A stretch of 64,000 nt of DNA from Raphanus sativus. Taxonomy: Eukaryota > Streptophyta > Magnoliopsida > Brassicales > Brassicaceae. This document shows, in pieces, positions 1 to 12,202 of this stretch. A model generated the notes under the pieces. That model saw nothing but the letters and a program-made list of their open reading frames with translations. It was not told where the DNA came from and searched no databases. The stretch covers positions 1,240,001 through 1,304,000 of the forward strand of contig NC_079514.1 in assembly GCF_000801105.2 (NCBI RefSeq), in the 5' to 3' direction. The translations under genes were made by a program, and so were the position numbers. The number at the start of each line of letters is the position of its first letter. Position 1 is the first letter of the stretch.

Positions 1-385
1 ATTTTCTTTATGTCGATTAAGTTCGTCCTTGTGTCGGATTAGTAACACAGATCATACTACTTGTGAACGTGACTGTTACTCCGTGTCGGTTCGTGGTTAG
101 CCCAGATGTTAATCGATATTTTAATTAAAAAATAAAAAACATTTATGACGTAAGATGTTTTTGTCGACACGCATGTTTCGTGTCCTAAATTTTTGAAAAG
201 TCGAATTAAATGCGTATCCAATCTAGTTACTAACTATCTGTTGACTTTTTGACTTATCCATACAATAAGAACCGAACCGATATATGTTTAGTGTCTCCCA
301 ACCGAACCAGCCGGTTTAGTTATAGCCAGAAAAAACAGAACACAATCATTCAAATTTTTTACCATTTTCCTCTCCATTGTTGCAG
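1..385. other. Upstream or first-intron sequence of the DAW1-like gene
   Basis: AT-rich non-coding sequence. It ends in a pyrimidine-rich acceptor (ttgttgcag) at 377-385, directly before the first recognisable exon. I found no ATG that splices in frame to that exon, so the first coding exon probably lies left of the window and this stretch is intron 1. Confidence 0.6.
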
Positions 386-3300
386 CCTGGAGGAAGCTCA
401 TCAGAAGGATTAAGAGCTAATGACGTTGAGCCACGTATCGTATTACACTATGGAATCCCATCAGCAGCTCACTTGTTTGCTTATGATCCGGTTCAGAAGA
501 TCCTCGCAGTCTCCACCAAGTAAAGAGCTGTAAAGAAAGTTTTTTTCCTTTTCAAGTTGTTTCACTTTGTTGTGACATCATATTGTTTTTGATTATCAGG
601 GATGGTAGAATCAAGTTGTTTGGGAAAGATCAGACTCAGGCTTTACTAGTGTCAGAAGAAGCATCCACAAGCAAGTTTCTTGAGGTGCTGCTCACTTATA
701 TTATCTTCTTCTTCTCTCCTTTATTGCAATGACCTAGCTTGACACAAATTTTTTTTGATTCTCTAGTTTGTTCAGAACCAAGGAGTTCTTCTCAATGTGA
801 ACTCCAAGAATCAGATTGAAGTAAGACATTTTCTTGAATCACTCAAGTAGTACTATAGTAGTAGCCATTTTGAGCTAATTTTGTCTGAAATCTAAAACTC
901 ACTCCAGATTTGGGACTTAGAGAAGAAGTTTCTATCTCATGTTCATGTTTTCAACGACGAGATAACATATCTCAGGGTTGTGCAACATACACCTTACTTG
1001 TATGCTTTCATCCTCAATCTTCTTAACATAGTTTCTTGATTTCTTTGATAATGAGAGCAAGTTTTTTTTTTTTTTAACTTGCAGTTATGTCGGAGACTCT
1101 TCTGGTAATGTATCAGTGTTGAAGATTGATCAAGACTCTAATCAAGTGATACAAATGGACTACACTATACCTTATCTTGCATCAAATGGTAAAAACAAAA
1201 AACCAAAAAAAAGAAAAACAAATATCTCTTTGGATTCTTGAAACATCTTCTTGTCTGTGTTAAGGCTCACCAGTTGAAGCCACTGATGATACTTCAGTTG
1301 TGAGCATTCTACCACAGCCAACAGCCGAAACCAAAAGGATCCTACTGGTGTTTAGTAGCGGGTTCATCACGTTATGGGACATCAAAGAAAGCAAACCGGT
1401 TCTCAAAACAGGAGGCAACGGTATTATGTTAAAGCAGGAAGCAAAGAAAGCCACCTGTGCTTGTTGGGTTTGCCCTTCAGGAAGCAAAGTAGCGGTTGGA
1501 TACAGCAACGGAGACATTCTAATATGGAGCACGACAGAGACTTCTTCCACGGTCTGCAAGCTGAACCTCGGATACAAAGCCGAGAAGACACCTATAGCTT
1601 CTCTAAAATGGGTCTACGCTGAAGGGAAAGCAAGCAGAGTTTACGCCACCGGATCATCCTCAAACTCCTTGCAGGTGGTTTTACTCAACGACCAAACCGA
1701 AGTAAAGATGGTTAAGCTGGGGCTTCACGTCTCTGAGACTTGTCTTACCATGGAGATGATTGTAGCTGATGGTAAACAGGACTCTCTACTGCTTGTTCTT
1801 GGAAAGTCTGGACGTTTGTATGCTTACGATGATCACATGATCGAGAAGTATCTAATCCAATCTCAATCAAAATCACCTCCTTCTCTCCCTAAGGAGAGTC
1901 TGGTCAAGCTTCCGTTTTCAGATTCTTGCGGTGGTGGTGTCACAGTAGGAAAGTTCCTCACAAACCCTTCACACCACCTGCTGAACCTCTCTGACGAGGA
2001 TTATGCTCAGCTTGCGAGAGATGCTGGTGCAGTACCGTTTCTTCCTTCTCAGATATCTCCAAAGGAAGGTTACTTCCCTGGTTTCACAAAGGTTAAGAAT
2101 GTTTACATCACTGGACATAGTGATGGAACCATTGGTGTGTGGGACATGTCCTGTCCTTTTCTCATTCCTCTCTTGTTCCTGAAAGAACAGGTAAAGAGTT
2201 TCATAGACTATTTATTAACTATTTAATATATAGTTAATAAATAGTTAATCGTACATATTAACACGTAACTAGTCTGGATCACTTCTGTACTTTCTGCTTC
2301 TGATGTTGTAAGATTGTTTATTTTAGCAGGGTGATACTGCTGCATTGATGGCTTTGCATTTCGACAGCAACGCAAGGCTTCTTGCCTCTGGTGATCAGAA
2401 CGGAATGGTTCGTCTTTATAGGTTCAAACCTGAGCCATACGTGACAGAAAACAGTTTCATCCCTTTCCAAGGTAATGTTAGAAAGTTGTTCTTTTACTAT
2501 TGTTTTCTTGTTGTTTGTTGTGTCTTCTCATACATTTGATTACTCTTTTTGTGTTGCTAGGAAGCTCAAAGAAAGGGAATAACCATATTGTTCATAGTGT
2601 TAAGTACATAAAGCTCACTGGCTCCATAACCTGTATCCAGAAAAGCCAAAACCCCAAGCATCTTGTTGTTGGATCAGATCAAGGACATGTTTCTCTGGTT
2701 GACATTGAGGAAGCAACTGTGTTATACACAAAACACATTGCTAGCGACATCTGTCCAGGGATCACCTCCTTGCAGTTTGAGAGCTGCAGTGTGCAAGGCT
2801 TCGAGAAGAATGTGTTGGTGGTTGCTATGAGGGATTCGTCTGTTTTTGGTTTGGATAGTGACACAGGAAACATGATTGGAACCAACATGATTAAGCCCAA
2901 AAAGCCATTCAAAGCTCTGTTCATGCAGATTCTAGGTATATATATATATATATATATATATATTCACCTCTTTTAAAAAGTAGTAAAAAGGATTAAAATC
3001 TATTAAATGCAGATGGAAAACAAGACTCTTCAGCAAATGGGGAGAGCATAGTTGAGGATGTTTCGACAAGGCAGCCTTTGGTTTTGCTTTGTTCTGAGAA
3101 AGCTATATACATCTACTCATTGTCTCAAGTTGTCCAGGGAGTGAAGAAGGTTCTTCACAAGAAGAAGTTTAGTTCTCCATTTATTTGCTCAGCTTCTACC
3201 TTCTATGGAACCACCTCTGGTGTTGTTGGTCTAACACTTGTTTTCTCTGATGGAACTGTTGAGATAAGGTGAAAACATCTCTCTTGTATTTTTTTTGTTT

Positions 3301-4636
3301 CTTTCTTCATATTCAAGGTGGTCTCACTGATGCTTTTGAATTGTTTTCAGGTCTTTGCCAGAACTCTCTCTTCTAAAACAAATCTCTATCAGAGGCTTCA
3401 CATACTCTTCACCAAAACAAAACTCATTACCAGAGATTACCATATCTGCCTCATGTGATGGAGATCTTGTCATGGTAACACACACTCTGCAAGTTACTAG
3501 TAGTGAGTATTTTAGTTGATCATCATCATCATCATCTTTATCTTGATGCAGGTGAATGGAGATAACGAACTTATTGTCAGCTCAGTCTTACCTCACAAGG
3601 AAACATTTAGGCTAGTGGAGTCTTTGAGCAGAGTTTACAAGAAAGATAACCCGGTTTGTCACGATGGAATCATTGCTGCATCAGCGGTTGCGTCATCTCC
3701 AAAGGAAAAGAAGGTGAAGAAGCAACATTTTTCTCTCTCTAAAGCTATATATAAACACACAAATGAGTTATAACTAATAATCCATGTTGGATTGTTAACA
3801 GGGTATGTTTGGTTCTGTGTTCAAGACTAAACCCAAGCGTGCAGCTGAGACAGAAACAACAGAAAGCACCAAGGAAACTATTGAGGAGATTTCTAAGATC
3901 TTCACCACAGCTAATTTCCCTTGGAACAACGACAACAACAACGTTGAGCATAGTAGTAGAGAGAGCAGTACGGTGGTTACTAGAGTTGACGATGAAGAAG
4001 AGTTGGACATAGGTAAATAATAGGTCTAACATATCCTTAGTGATGTGTGTATGTTTTCTGATCTTTTTTTCCTTGTAGATGACATTGACATCGAGGATGA
4101 TGATCATCAGCAAGAGCAGCCTAAAGAACAAGGGATATTGTCAGGGATTAGTAAACAGAAGCTGGCGAGTAAGTTCACGAGCTTCAAAGGTAAGCTGAAG
4201 CAGATGACGGCTAAGAATAATGAGAAGAGTGTTGTGACCAATGAAGAGAAACATGAGGAGAAGAGTGGTGCCACGGTTGACCAGATCAAGAAGAAGTACG
4301 GTTTTGCTTCGTCCGAGGTAAGCTTCTCTAGTAGATAAATTTATGTAGCTTGGCTCGGTGGTTTATATTTTCGGTGGTGTTGTGTAGGAAATGGGTGCTG
4401 CCAAAATGGCTCAGAGCAAACTTCAAGACAACCTGAAGAAGCTACAGGTACTCACTCAACTAAATGTGCATAAACTTGGATTGTTTTTCAGAGACTTAAT
4501 ATCTGTTTTGTAATCTGTGCAGGGAATCAGCATGAAGACGACAGAGATGGAAGATACTGCAAAGTCTTTCTCCTCTACGGCTAAGGAACTGTTGAATGCT
4601 GTGGAGTTCAACAAACAGAGCAGTTCAAAATCATAG
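386..4636 (+). CDS. DAW1: Tomosyn/syntaxin-binding-like WD40 protein (DAW1, At4g35560-like), 5' partial
   Basis: Fifteen exons read as one frame of 1025 residues plus a stop: 386-519, 600-684, 767-820, 908-999, 1085-1188, 1265-2190, 2330-2471, 2561-2935, 3013-3268, 3351-3474, 3552-3713, 3802-4012, 4079-4317, 4388-4447, 4523-4636. All introns are GT/AG. The N-terminal two thirds are WD40-type repeats (for example ITGHSDGTIGVWD and LLASGDQNGMVRLY). An acidic linker follows (DDIDIEDDD). The last 60 residues form a heptad-rich R-SNARE-like coiled coil starting near VDQIKKKYGF. This architecture is that of tomosyn/Lgl-type regulators of SNARE assembly at the plasma membrane. In Arabidopsis the locus is known as DUO1-activated WD40 1, a pollen gene. 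Only the first few residues are missing. The neighbouring HMGB5 gene on the opposite strand supports the locus identity. No frameshift or premature stop was seen. Confidence 0.9.
2936..2965. repeat. (TA)n microsatellite in a DAW1 intron
   Basis: About 12 TA units begin at the donor site of the intron after exon 8 (ctag|gtatata...). The donor GT lies inside the repeat, so repeat length could vary without touching the exon. Confidence 0.8.
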
Positions 4637-5120
4637 CACTATGTTGATTTCTTTGTTTGAATTAATATTTGTTTCAACACAATTAATTATCTTAAAGAAC
4701 TCAGAATGTGATTTGTTGTTGTAGATAGCTTCTCTAAAAGTTTTATACTGACACTTTCGATGAGCTTTTCAAACTTTCTTTCCTACTTAAACCCAAAAAT
4801 TCAACCTGTAAGCCCGCAAAAGGATAACTAACTTTGTAGAAAAGTCTATTCGACTATTCACCAATCGATAGAGAGGAAAGATAGAGTTTGAAGCAAACAC
4901 AGTGATACCATATCTCATAAAACTAGAAACAAAGTTCAAAGCTAAATCCAAAGTTATGATGAGGAGTTGAAGTAAGAGATGTGAATTAAATCCCAGTTAA
5001 CAACATAAAAGAGGGGAAAACATAGAAATAGAGTAAAACTATTCTTCTCCCTAACACTAGTAGAGCTAACACATAAGAAGAGAAGATACTCCATTAAACA
5101 AACAGCTGCTGATCCATCTC
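4637..5120. other. Convergent 3' spacer between DAW1 and HMGB5
   Basis: 484 bases between two stop codons on opposite strands. It should hold both 3' UTRs and polyadenylation signals. No ORF or repeat structure was seen. Confidence 0.6.
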
Positions 5121-6072
5121 TTAATCATCATCTTCCTCCTGTAACAACATAAATCAAGAAAAAAAATTCAACAATAGTATAAGAAGAAGAGAATGGAGGG
5201 AATTTTTTTAAAAATCGTAGTAGAAGAAGAAACAAACCTCATCACTAGCAGCATCATTCTCATCGTTGACTTCAGACTTGGACTTGTCAGAGTCATCATC
5301 TCCAGCTGTACTCGTTCCATTAGCCTTGCAAAAAAAATAAAAAAAAATATCGAGATTTTACATTTGTTGTCCAACAGTAGAAGAAAATGACAAAAAAAAA
5401 GTAAAAGAAAATACCAATTTCATGTTGTATTTTTGCATAGTCTTGGCGTATTCAGTCTTTTTGGTCTCAGCCTTTTCTACATAAGGAGCTTTATCCTGTT
5501 TCATTTGATTTTGAAAATTTTAAAAACAAAAACAATTGAGAGTAGTAACCAGATCTAAAGGTATTTAAAACTCACATCAGCAGTCATGGATTTCCATTTG
5601 GCTCCAGCAGCTTTACCAACCTTTACACATATATATATTCAATAAGAACCATATATATGCTGCTGCTATATAGTTTGTTAGTGGTTGTAGATAGATCTCA
5701 GATTACTACTACTACTTACAGCTCCGACGGATTTGTTGTTAGGGTTAGCTACATTGAACTCCTTCCGGAATCCCTCCCTTAATTCGTTCATCGATAGCAA
5801 TAATCAGCAACAACACTGTTAAATAATCAATTAAGGAGAAAATCGATTGCGGAGACTTACAGGAAGACGAAGAAAGCACTTGGTGGCCTCTTTGGCTTGT
5901 TTGGATCCTTCACTTTCTTCCCCGCTTTCTTCCCTCTCGTTTTCAATCTGTTTTTTGAAAATCGGAGGTTTCAGATTCACGATAAGAGACATGCGAGTGT
6001 GTGCGATTTAGAAGGAAGATATAACCTCTCGTCGGTGCTCTTCGCTTGAGCCTTGGTTTCACCACCTTTCAT
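5121..6072 (-). CDS. HMGB5: HMGB-type high mobility group protein (HMGB5, At4g35570-like)
   Basis: Seven exons on the minus strand give 140 residues: 6072-6026, 5947-5861, 5777-5720, 5620-5576, 5495-5415, 5324-5238, 5138-5121. The protein has a short Lys/Arg-rich N-terminus and one HMG box (about residues 30-105), starting at [16 protein letters not shown] and containing FRKEFN, NPNNKSV and GAKWKSM. A C-terminal tail very rich in Asp/Glu/Ser (about 108-140) ends EEDDD. A single box between basic and acidic tails is typical of plant HMGB proteins, which bind and bend DNA without strong sequence preference and act as chromatin architectural factors. The start is the first ATG after a leader with an apparent 5' UTR intron; AGGGTTTTC lies just upstream at about 6185-6200. 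The order DAW1-HMGB5 matches Arabidopsis. Confidence 0.93.
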
Positions 6073-6557
6073 CTCTCGAGATCTGCAATAGAGTAGAAAA
6101 TGAGAACGAAGAGTGACTTGGGGGGACTCTCAGAAGAAGAAGACGCGGTGAGAGCAAAGCTTTTACCTGTGAACGAACGAACGTTAGGGTTTTCTTTTTT
6201 TCCTTCTTTTGTTTTTTGACGACGATTCAGATCTTTTTCTCCGCTTCTTTGCTAAATCTGATGTGCTGTTTAATTTATTTATTTTAAATCAATTCCAGAT
6301 TTCTTTTCCAAAAATAACTATATTTAGTGATGTGGCGGGGGATTTGCCGGGTAAGATAACTTTGATGCTGTTACTTTGGATCTTGACCGTCCATCTGATT
6401 ATCTTTGGTAATCTGATTTCATTTTCTTTCCGCCACGCAAGTAACCATTGGCGCCAACCATTTAATATTCTCTTTTTTTTCTGACAGAATTGAGTTTTTT
6501 TCTATAAAAAAAAATACTACCCCCCCTATCCACCATTTGCATTTAATATATATATTA
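6073..6557. other. HMGB5 upstream region
   Basis: Leader and promoter of HMGB5 read on the minus strand. It carries a cttttacctgtgaacgaacg stretch near 6160-6182 that looks like a 5' UTR splice donor on the minus strand. No other gene was seen. Confidence 0.4.
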
Positions 6558-6804
6558 CTCCCTCTGTTTTTTAAAGATCCATGTTCTAGGAAAAAAATTT
6601 GTTTTAAAAAGATACATTTTTTATTTTTTCAATGTATAATTTAATGAAAATCTGTTAACTTCAAGAAAATTAATTGTGTTTATTGGATTTTTATTAGTTA
6701 AATATTATGGAAAATTGTTATTCACAAAAATCAATGCATTTTTAATGTGATTTCTTAATATACGTGAAAAGTCTAGAATATGTATCTTAAAAAAACAGAA
6801 GGAG
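6558..6804. mobile_element. Stowaway-type (Tc1/mariner) MITE
   Basis: Starts CTCCCTCTGTTTTTTAAAGA and ends with its imperfect inverted complement (tcttaaaaaaacagaaggag). It is flanked by TA at 6556-6557 and 6805-6806. CTCCCTCCGTTTC-type ends with a TA target duplication define Stowaway MITEs. The interior is AT-rich and has no ORF. Confidence 0.8.
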
Positions 6805-7194
6805 TAGTTAATAATTGATGACTCACTCCTATTTTCTACATACTATTTTAATCATTGATTATGCAGATGACCGTTTTCAATTTTCAGCTAAAATATCTAT
6901 GCATGAATAGTTGAACAACTCACACTTACACTCACTCTCCTGATATTGATTACAAGAATTACTATTGTTTTCTCATTTCTGTAAACTTTTACACTTTTGT
7001 TTGGCCTGAATACACAAAAAATTATATATTTTTATCAAATATAATTGGTAGATCTAAAACAGTTTTTTACATAATCAAACAAACAATAGGAACAAGACAA
7101 AGTTCAAAAAAAAAAAGGAACAAAACAACAGAGCCTTTGACATTACAGCAAAATATGTCAAGGTCCCAGACTCCATCTTAATTATCTTCTTCTC
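6805..7194. other. Intergenic, nothing recognised
   Basis: AT-rich sequence. Its right part (about 7090-7194) is probably the 3' UTR of the small minus-strand gene that stops at 7195. Confidence 0.5.
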
Positions 7195-7383
7195 TTACAA
7201 ACGGGAAAGATTCGAACCTACTGGGAAATAAGACACTATAATCGGAGCTCTTGAAGAATCAGATTTTCTTTTTGGTTTCTCCAGAGACATGACTTTTGAG
7301 TTACTAGTACTACCATCGATTGAGCTAATCTTTGAGCCGGATTTTGGAACGAAGCAGCCAAAGAAGGACGCGAAGAGAGACAT
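7195..7383 (-). CDS. Small conserved-looking plant protein, 62 aa
   Basis: Single-exon frame starting MSLFASFFGCFVPKSGSK and ending SYFPVGSNLSRL. The N-terminus is hydrophobic and aromatic with one Cys (C10). The middle is Ser/Lys-rich and the end is moderately hydrophobic. No catalytic motif is visible. Support for a real gene: a TATAAATA box on the same strand (7498-7491) about 110 bp upstream of the ATG, codon use unlike the surrounding AT-rich DNA, and a protein-like composition. I do not recognise the family with certainty. The Cys near a hydrophobic N-terminus could be lipid-modified, but that is inference. Confidence 0.6.
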   Translation of the reverse strand: MSLFASFFGCFVPKSGSKISSIDGSTSNSKVMSLEKPKRKSDSSRAPIIVSYFPVGSNLSRL

Positions 7384-7490
7384 GATCGGAGTTTTTTTTT
7401 TAAGTATGTAGTCTTTAGGCGATGGCTAATTATGTTGTTTATATGTTTATGTTTAGTTTCAAGTTATACTATGGGAGAAGGCTACCTATG

Positions 7491-7498
7491 TATTTATA
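7491..7498 (-). promoter_or_regulatory. TATA box of the 62-aa gene
   Basis: TATAAATA read on the minus strand, about 110 bp 5' of the ATG at 7383. Position and sequence fit a plant core promoter. Confidence 0.55.
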
Positions 7499-7898
7499 AC
7501 ACATATTAGCTTTGAATATTCTTGGACACGTTTCCTGGATGTTACCTCTTATTATCTTGCTAGGCAAGCTTTGCCCTGTTCTCAAGTAAATTTGACAATT
7601 TGTACATACTAGTGGCCAACGTGGAAAAGAATAGTGATATTCTCTTTTTGTCGAGATTCTATGATTGGGGTGTGTCTTCATGTCAAGATCCTATCATTTT
7701 TTCTAAAAATAATATCTTGACTCGACATTAATTTGGGCCTCATAAACTATAGAAAAAAATAAATCAAACCCAGAATGCAACCCATCAATACTATTAATTT
7801 TGGAACATGACCTATTGATTTTAGTTGGATCTATTTAAAAAATATGAAACCTAAAAAAAATCCTTACATGCGTGTGTTATATAACTGTTATAATCTAA
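7499..7898. other. Intergenic, nothing recognised
   Basis: AT-rich sequence upstream of the small gene, with no ORF or repeat ends identified. Confidence 0.4.
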
Positions 7899-8298
7899 AC
7901 TAGATCTTGACCCGCCCAACCGGGCGGGTATTTATTTTATGTTTTAGTTTTTTTATTTATAAATGATATATTTGTAATATTTAAACATAAATTTAGATTT
8001 AAAATTAACATTTGTAGTTATAATAAAAATTAAAAGTTAAAAAAAATATTTTGATATAAATTTTAAATTCCTAATTAAAATAATATAGAGATGGGTCATA
8101 ATTTTTTTCAATTCCAAAATCTTAGCATTATTAATAAAAAATAAAATAATTTATAAATAAATAAAATATGTAAACATATTTGAAATTAAAATAAATTTGT
8201 TAAAAAAAAAATCTTACGCCATTGTTATTTATTTCTATAGTTTGACCCGTGGCCGTAAAATATTTGCTTTCACTTCAATGTTTTTCTTTGTTTTAATG

Positions 8299-8333
<35 letters not shown>

Positions 8334-8838
8334 TTCTATGTGTGTAAATTAATATGTATTACATAACTGTTAGTATAACATTTTAAAACAAAATTTTTAT
8401 TTATTACTTTAAATAATTATATTATGTGATTTAAATCGTCTATTATATCACATTGTATCATATAAAATCTAATATTTATAACTAATTGGACTTATATTAT
8501 AAAAGTTTTATACTAACAATTTATAAATAAAATATTTTATATTTTATTTATATGATATATAAATTGATTTTGATGTGTGATTTTTATTTTATTATTTTAT
8601 TAATAAATATTGAAAAATATTTAATGTTAACAAAAAATCTATAAGGAAATTTATTTTGGTTAAGGAAATCTATTATTTAAATTAGGAAAAGACATTAAAT
8701 ACTTAAATGTATCATTTAAATAAGGAAAATACAAAATTCTCTACTATCTTTGTTACCAAACAAAAGTAATTTTTTTTAAAGACTCCTATCTCTATTACCA
8801 AACAAAAGCTTAAAGTACTTCTACTTTAATAAGATAGA
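7899..8838 (-). mobile_element. Non-autonomous Helitron
   Basis: On the minus strand it begins TCTATCTTATTAAAGTAGAA (at 8838) and ends with a 7-bp-stem hairpin (CCCGCCC-GGTT-GGGCGGG) followed by TCAAGATCTAGT (to 7899). TC at the 5' end, a 3' hairpin just before CTRRT, and insertion between A and T without target duplication are the Helitron signature. There is no Rep/helicase ORF. A (TA)n run lies at 8309-8330. Confidence 0.8.
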
Positions 8839-9062
8839 TAACTGCTTATGTTCTATGCGTGTATACCATGGGTGTTTCACTGTTTGTCGGGATTATAGCA
8901 GTTATAGAGAGAAAACCTTAGATCAGGGAATCATTACAAAAAAATATTAATTTTTGAATATTAGTTTTTAAAAGTTAATTCTTCAAATATCTACACAAAC
9001 AATCTAACAAAATTTTGAAAATTGATTCATTTTCTTTCAAATATGTATCTAAACAAACTATA

Positions 9063-9601
9063 TCTATACTACTAAAAGAAAATCATTAAAAAAAATCTGC
9101 TTAAAAAAATTGTTGGACCCTTTCACTAACTAATTATTTTTGATCCAAGTATTTTAAAATACAGAAATTGAAAAATAATAATTTAAAATTTAAATCATGT
9201 ATAATTTTTTATTATATATACTTTATAGTAATTAAATTAAATAATGATTATTAAAATATGTATATAACCCGAGGATAACCACAAAATTAAGCGGAACGGA
9301 TGCGGATACAAAATTATTTGTTTGCGGGTTGTACGGGTCATATTTTTTAACCAAAAACAAAATTTAAACCCCGTGGATTGGCGGGTCAGTGGGCGAGTTC
9401 GACCCGTAATCCAGCCTTAACCGTGTGTATAACAGATTAATTTTTAAATTGCTATTATTTAATAAAATATATTTTGATTAAAATTTATACACAAATAAAA
9501 TTACAAAAATACAAATATAATCAGAAAGAAAAACAAATATCAAAAGTTAAATTTAAAATAAAAAATATACCCGCCCTTAAAAAGGCGGATCAAAATCTAG
9601 T
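9063..9601 (+). mobile_element. Non-autonomous Helitron
   Basis: Begins TCTATACTACTAAAAGAAAA and ends CCGCC-cttaaaaa-GGCGG then ATCAAAATCTAGT, inserted between A (9062) and T (9602). It lies 224 bp from another Helitron in the opposite orientation. A GC-richer inner stretch (about 9270-9420) with repeated gcgggt/cgggtc words is probably a captured or older repeat. No ORF. Confidence 0.82.
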
Positions 9602-9927
9602 TGGTAATTATTTTCCATTAAAAACTATTTTGGGTTCGGCCTAGCAAAAGTCATATGAACCACCGCAAAACATAAAACTAGCGCAGCGCATGACTTTAGA
9701 AGCAGAAAAGAAAAGCCCAAATACGGAAAGCGAAAAGCACGTCGTATCGACAGTATATGGGTATCCGTCGGTGTTCAACAAGGAAAATTCCATTTTCTGC
9801 TTGAAGCAGTGGCTAACTCGGTTTGATTATTTTGGACTACGAAGACCTCGGTCGTGCTTCTGGTTTCCATTCCCATTAGAACATTGATGCCGGATCAGAT
9901 TTTTTTGGATTTTGCTTCTATTCTACA

Positions 9928-10607
9928 CAGTGCCGTGCGAACACTTAAAAAGGCCTAAGGCGAATGATAAAAAGTAATTTTTTTTTATAAATTTTAAGCT
10001 AATACTAGTTTAAAGTTTTATAACACATACTTTGTAGTAAAACTATAGATAAAAACTCTTATGTAAATGTTATTTTTCTTCATACACAAATTTTCTTATA
10101 AATTTTAGAACAAATCAAAAAATCATAGAAAAAATTGTGGCATGAAAACATAAACTGAAAGAAGCTAATACTCCCTCCGTTTCATAATACTTGATGTTTT
10201 ACCATAATGCACAAAGATTAAGAAAATTGTATTTTTTAATAAAAAATATTTTAAAGATATAATTTTAAAATCAATTAACCAATAATAAAAAAGATTGTGA
10301 AAACTAATTGGTTAAACAGTTTCCTATAAAATTAAAGTAACCTTAAAATCTCAAAATTTCAACTAATTTGAAACAAAATTATATTTCTAAAACATCAAGT
10401 ATTATGAAACGGAGGGAGTATATAAAAATAGCAAAGTCTTAATGATAGCACATAGGAGAGTCAAACTAATGTACATAAACGTAACTAGAAGAACACTGTA
10501 ACCACTATGCCATAAGGTAATTGATGTATTTTGGAGGCTCTAAAATTAATATATTTTAGGGGGCCTGAGGCAAATGTCTTTTTAATAACACCATAAGCAC
10601 GGCTCTG
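9928..10607. mobile_element. Non-autonomous hAT transposon with a nested MITE
   Basis: Ends CAGTGCCGTGC / GCACGGCTCTG form inverted repeats with one mismatch in 11. They are flanked by a perfect 8-bp target duplication ATTCTACA (9920-9927 and 10608-10615). CAG-starting ends plus an 8-bp duplication identify hAT. A Stowaway element sits inside (10171-10418). A minus-strand stretch at about 10470-10540 has tRNA-like A-box and B-box words (TGGCATAGTGGTTA and AGTTTGACTCTCC). No transposase ORF. Confidence 0.85.
10171..10418. mobile_element. Stowaway MITE nested in the hAT element
   Basis: Near-perfect terminal inverted repeats of about 30 bp starting CTCCCTCCGTTTCATAATAC, flanked by TA at 10169-10170 and 10419-10420. 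It must be younger than the surrounding hAT insertion. Confidence 0.92.
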
Positions 10608-10615
10608 ATTCTACA

Positions 10616-11761
10616 ATCCCTCGTAGATTTTATTCTAACAATTTGCATGTATAGATCATGTTCAGATTTAACACATAGGTTTATATCGGTTTTCTGTCAC
10701 ATCCTATTATCCGTATAGTAATCATATATCATTCGAGTTATATAGGATCGTTCTGATATACCCCGAGATAAAATCTAAAATTTAAAAGCAAAATCTAAAA
10801 ATATATACTTATTTATAAGTAATTGAGTATTTATGGTATTTATTTAAATTTTAAATATTTATTGTTAAATATCATATAAATTTAAATATGAAATTGAATA
10901 TTTAAAATATATATTTATGTTACATATATTTAAATTATATATTAATTTGGAAGTTCAAATCGGTTTCTTTGGATATTTTTCATATTTTTTGGATTTTTGG
11001 ATTTTCGAATTTTTCGGATTATCAATTCGGATTCGATCAATAACACTTCGGAGACAGATATGTTTAATACCACCTTACAAAATCTATTCAGTATTTTTTA
11101 CATTTCAGATCGAATACATATTAGATTTTTCGGTTGAGGTTTAGTTTGAATTACGGTTATGGATTTTATGTCCAGTCCTACATGTATCAGAATTTTCCAG
11201 AAGCCTAATATTTCTCTAATTAATTTATCAAATTCAACCTCTAGGAAACCAAAAGATTCAGACAACTTCAAAGAAGGACAGATAATTTCCAGAGCTAGGA
11301 AGAACAAGAATCTCTTATATCTCTCTCTTCCACTTAAATATTTTAGGTCTTTTTCTTAAAGGAGATTCAAAGTCTTTAATCAAACATAATGTTATTTAGG
11401 ACTTATGTTAAGTCTTTTGGTATCTAGAAACATATTTTAAATGATACAGATAAATATTTGGTATATTCCAAATATTTATTATTCATTTATTAGTTATTTT
11501 TATAATTATATTTATTATTTTAAGTTTTTACGATTTTCTTATATATAGTTTCTTATGTCTAAGTTTGTATTCAGTTGATTGATTATTAATAAAATATTTT
11601 TTTCTAAAAATACTTTTGTAAAACACTGAGAAGAAAATTTTTGAACCTAAATAATTTTTAATTAAACACTGAAAAAGTATTTTTAAACCTAATTTTTTAG
11701 TATTATTAGAACCAACGGATATAGTTTCATCTCTTAAAAATTTCCACTACATCACTAAGTT
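10616..11761. other. Intergenic, nothing recognised
   Basis: AT-rich sequence with only chance short ORFs on both strands. No repeat ends were found. Confidence 0.4.
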
Positions 11762-12202
11762 ATGTTGGGTTTGAGTAATTTTTGTGATGGGAAATCGGAA
11801 ATAATTCTTCTTTTTGGGATAGTGCATGTAGGTAAAAGATCGAGTTCATTTCAAAAAGCTTGGCTTCTTAACTGATCCAGATCAATCTGTAGTCAAGATT
11901 CAAAATTTTCAAATAAGTGATGATAATTTAGTACATTTAGGATTGACAGAAGCAATGAACTTAAATTTAGATAAGATTTATGTCGGGTCTTTTGGTATCT
12001 AGAAATATTAGTCACAAGACTAACAGATTCTAGGCCATGTTGGTTTGAGTATTTTTGTGAAGGGAAATCGGAAATTATTCTTTTTATTCTTGGGTTTAGG
12101 TATAAGATCAAATTCATTTCAAACGCTTGGTTTCTTAACTGACCCAGACGATCAATCTGTACTCAAGATTCAAAACTTTCAAATGTGTGATGATAATTTA
12201 GT
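11762..12202. repeat. Diverged tandem duplication, unit about 275 bp
   Basis: The stretch 11762-11932 (atgttgggtttgagta... to gatgataatttag) recurs at 12038-12202 with scattered substitutions and small indels. Shared words include gggaaatcggaaat, cttcttaactgaTCCAGA-like and gatgataatttag. The part between also begins with a partial repeat (tcttttggtatctagaaa at about 11413 and 11987). No coding potential was found. Confidence 0.75.

Noticed and set aside
1260..1577. Minus-strand ORF inside DAW1 exon 6
   Set aside because: Shadow of the long coding exon on the + strand.
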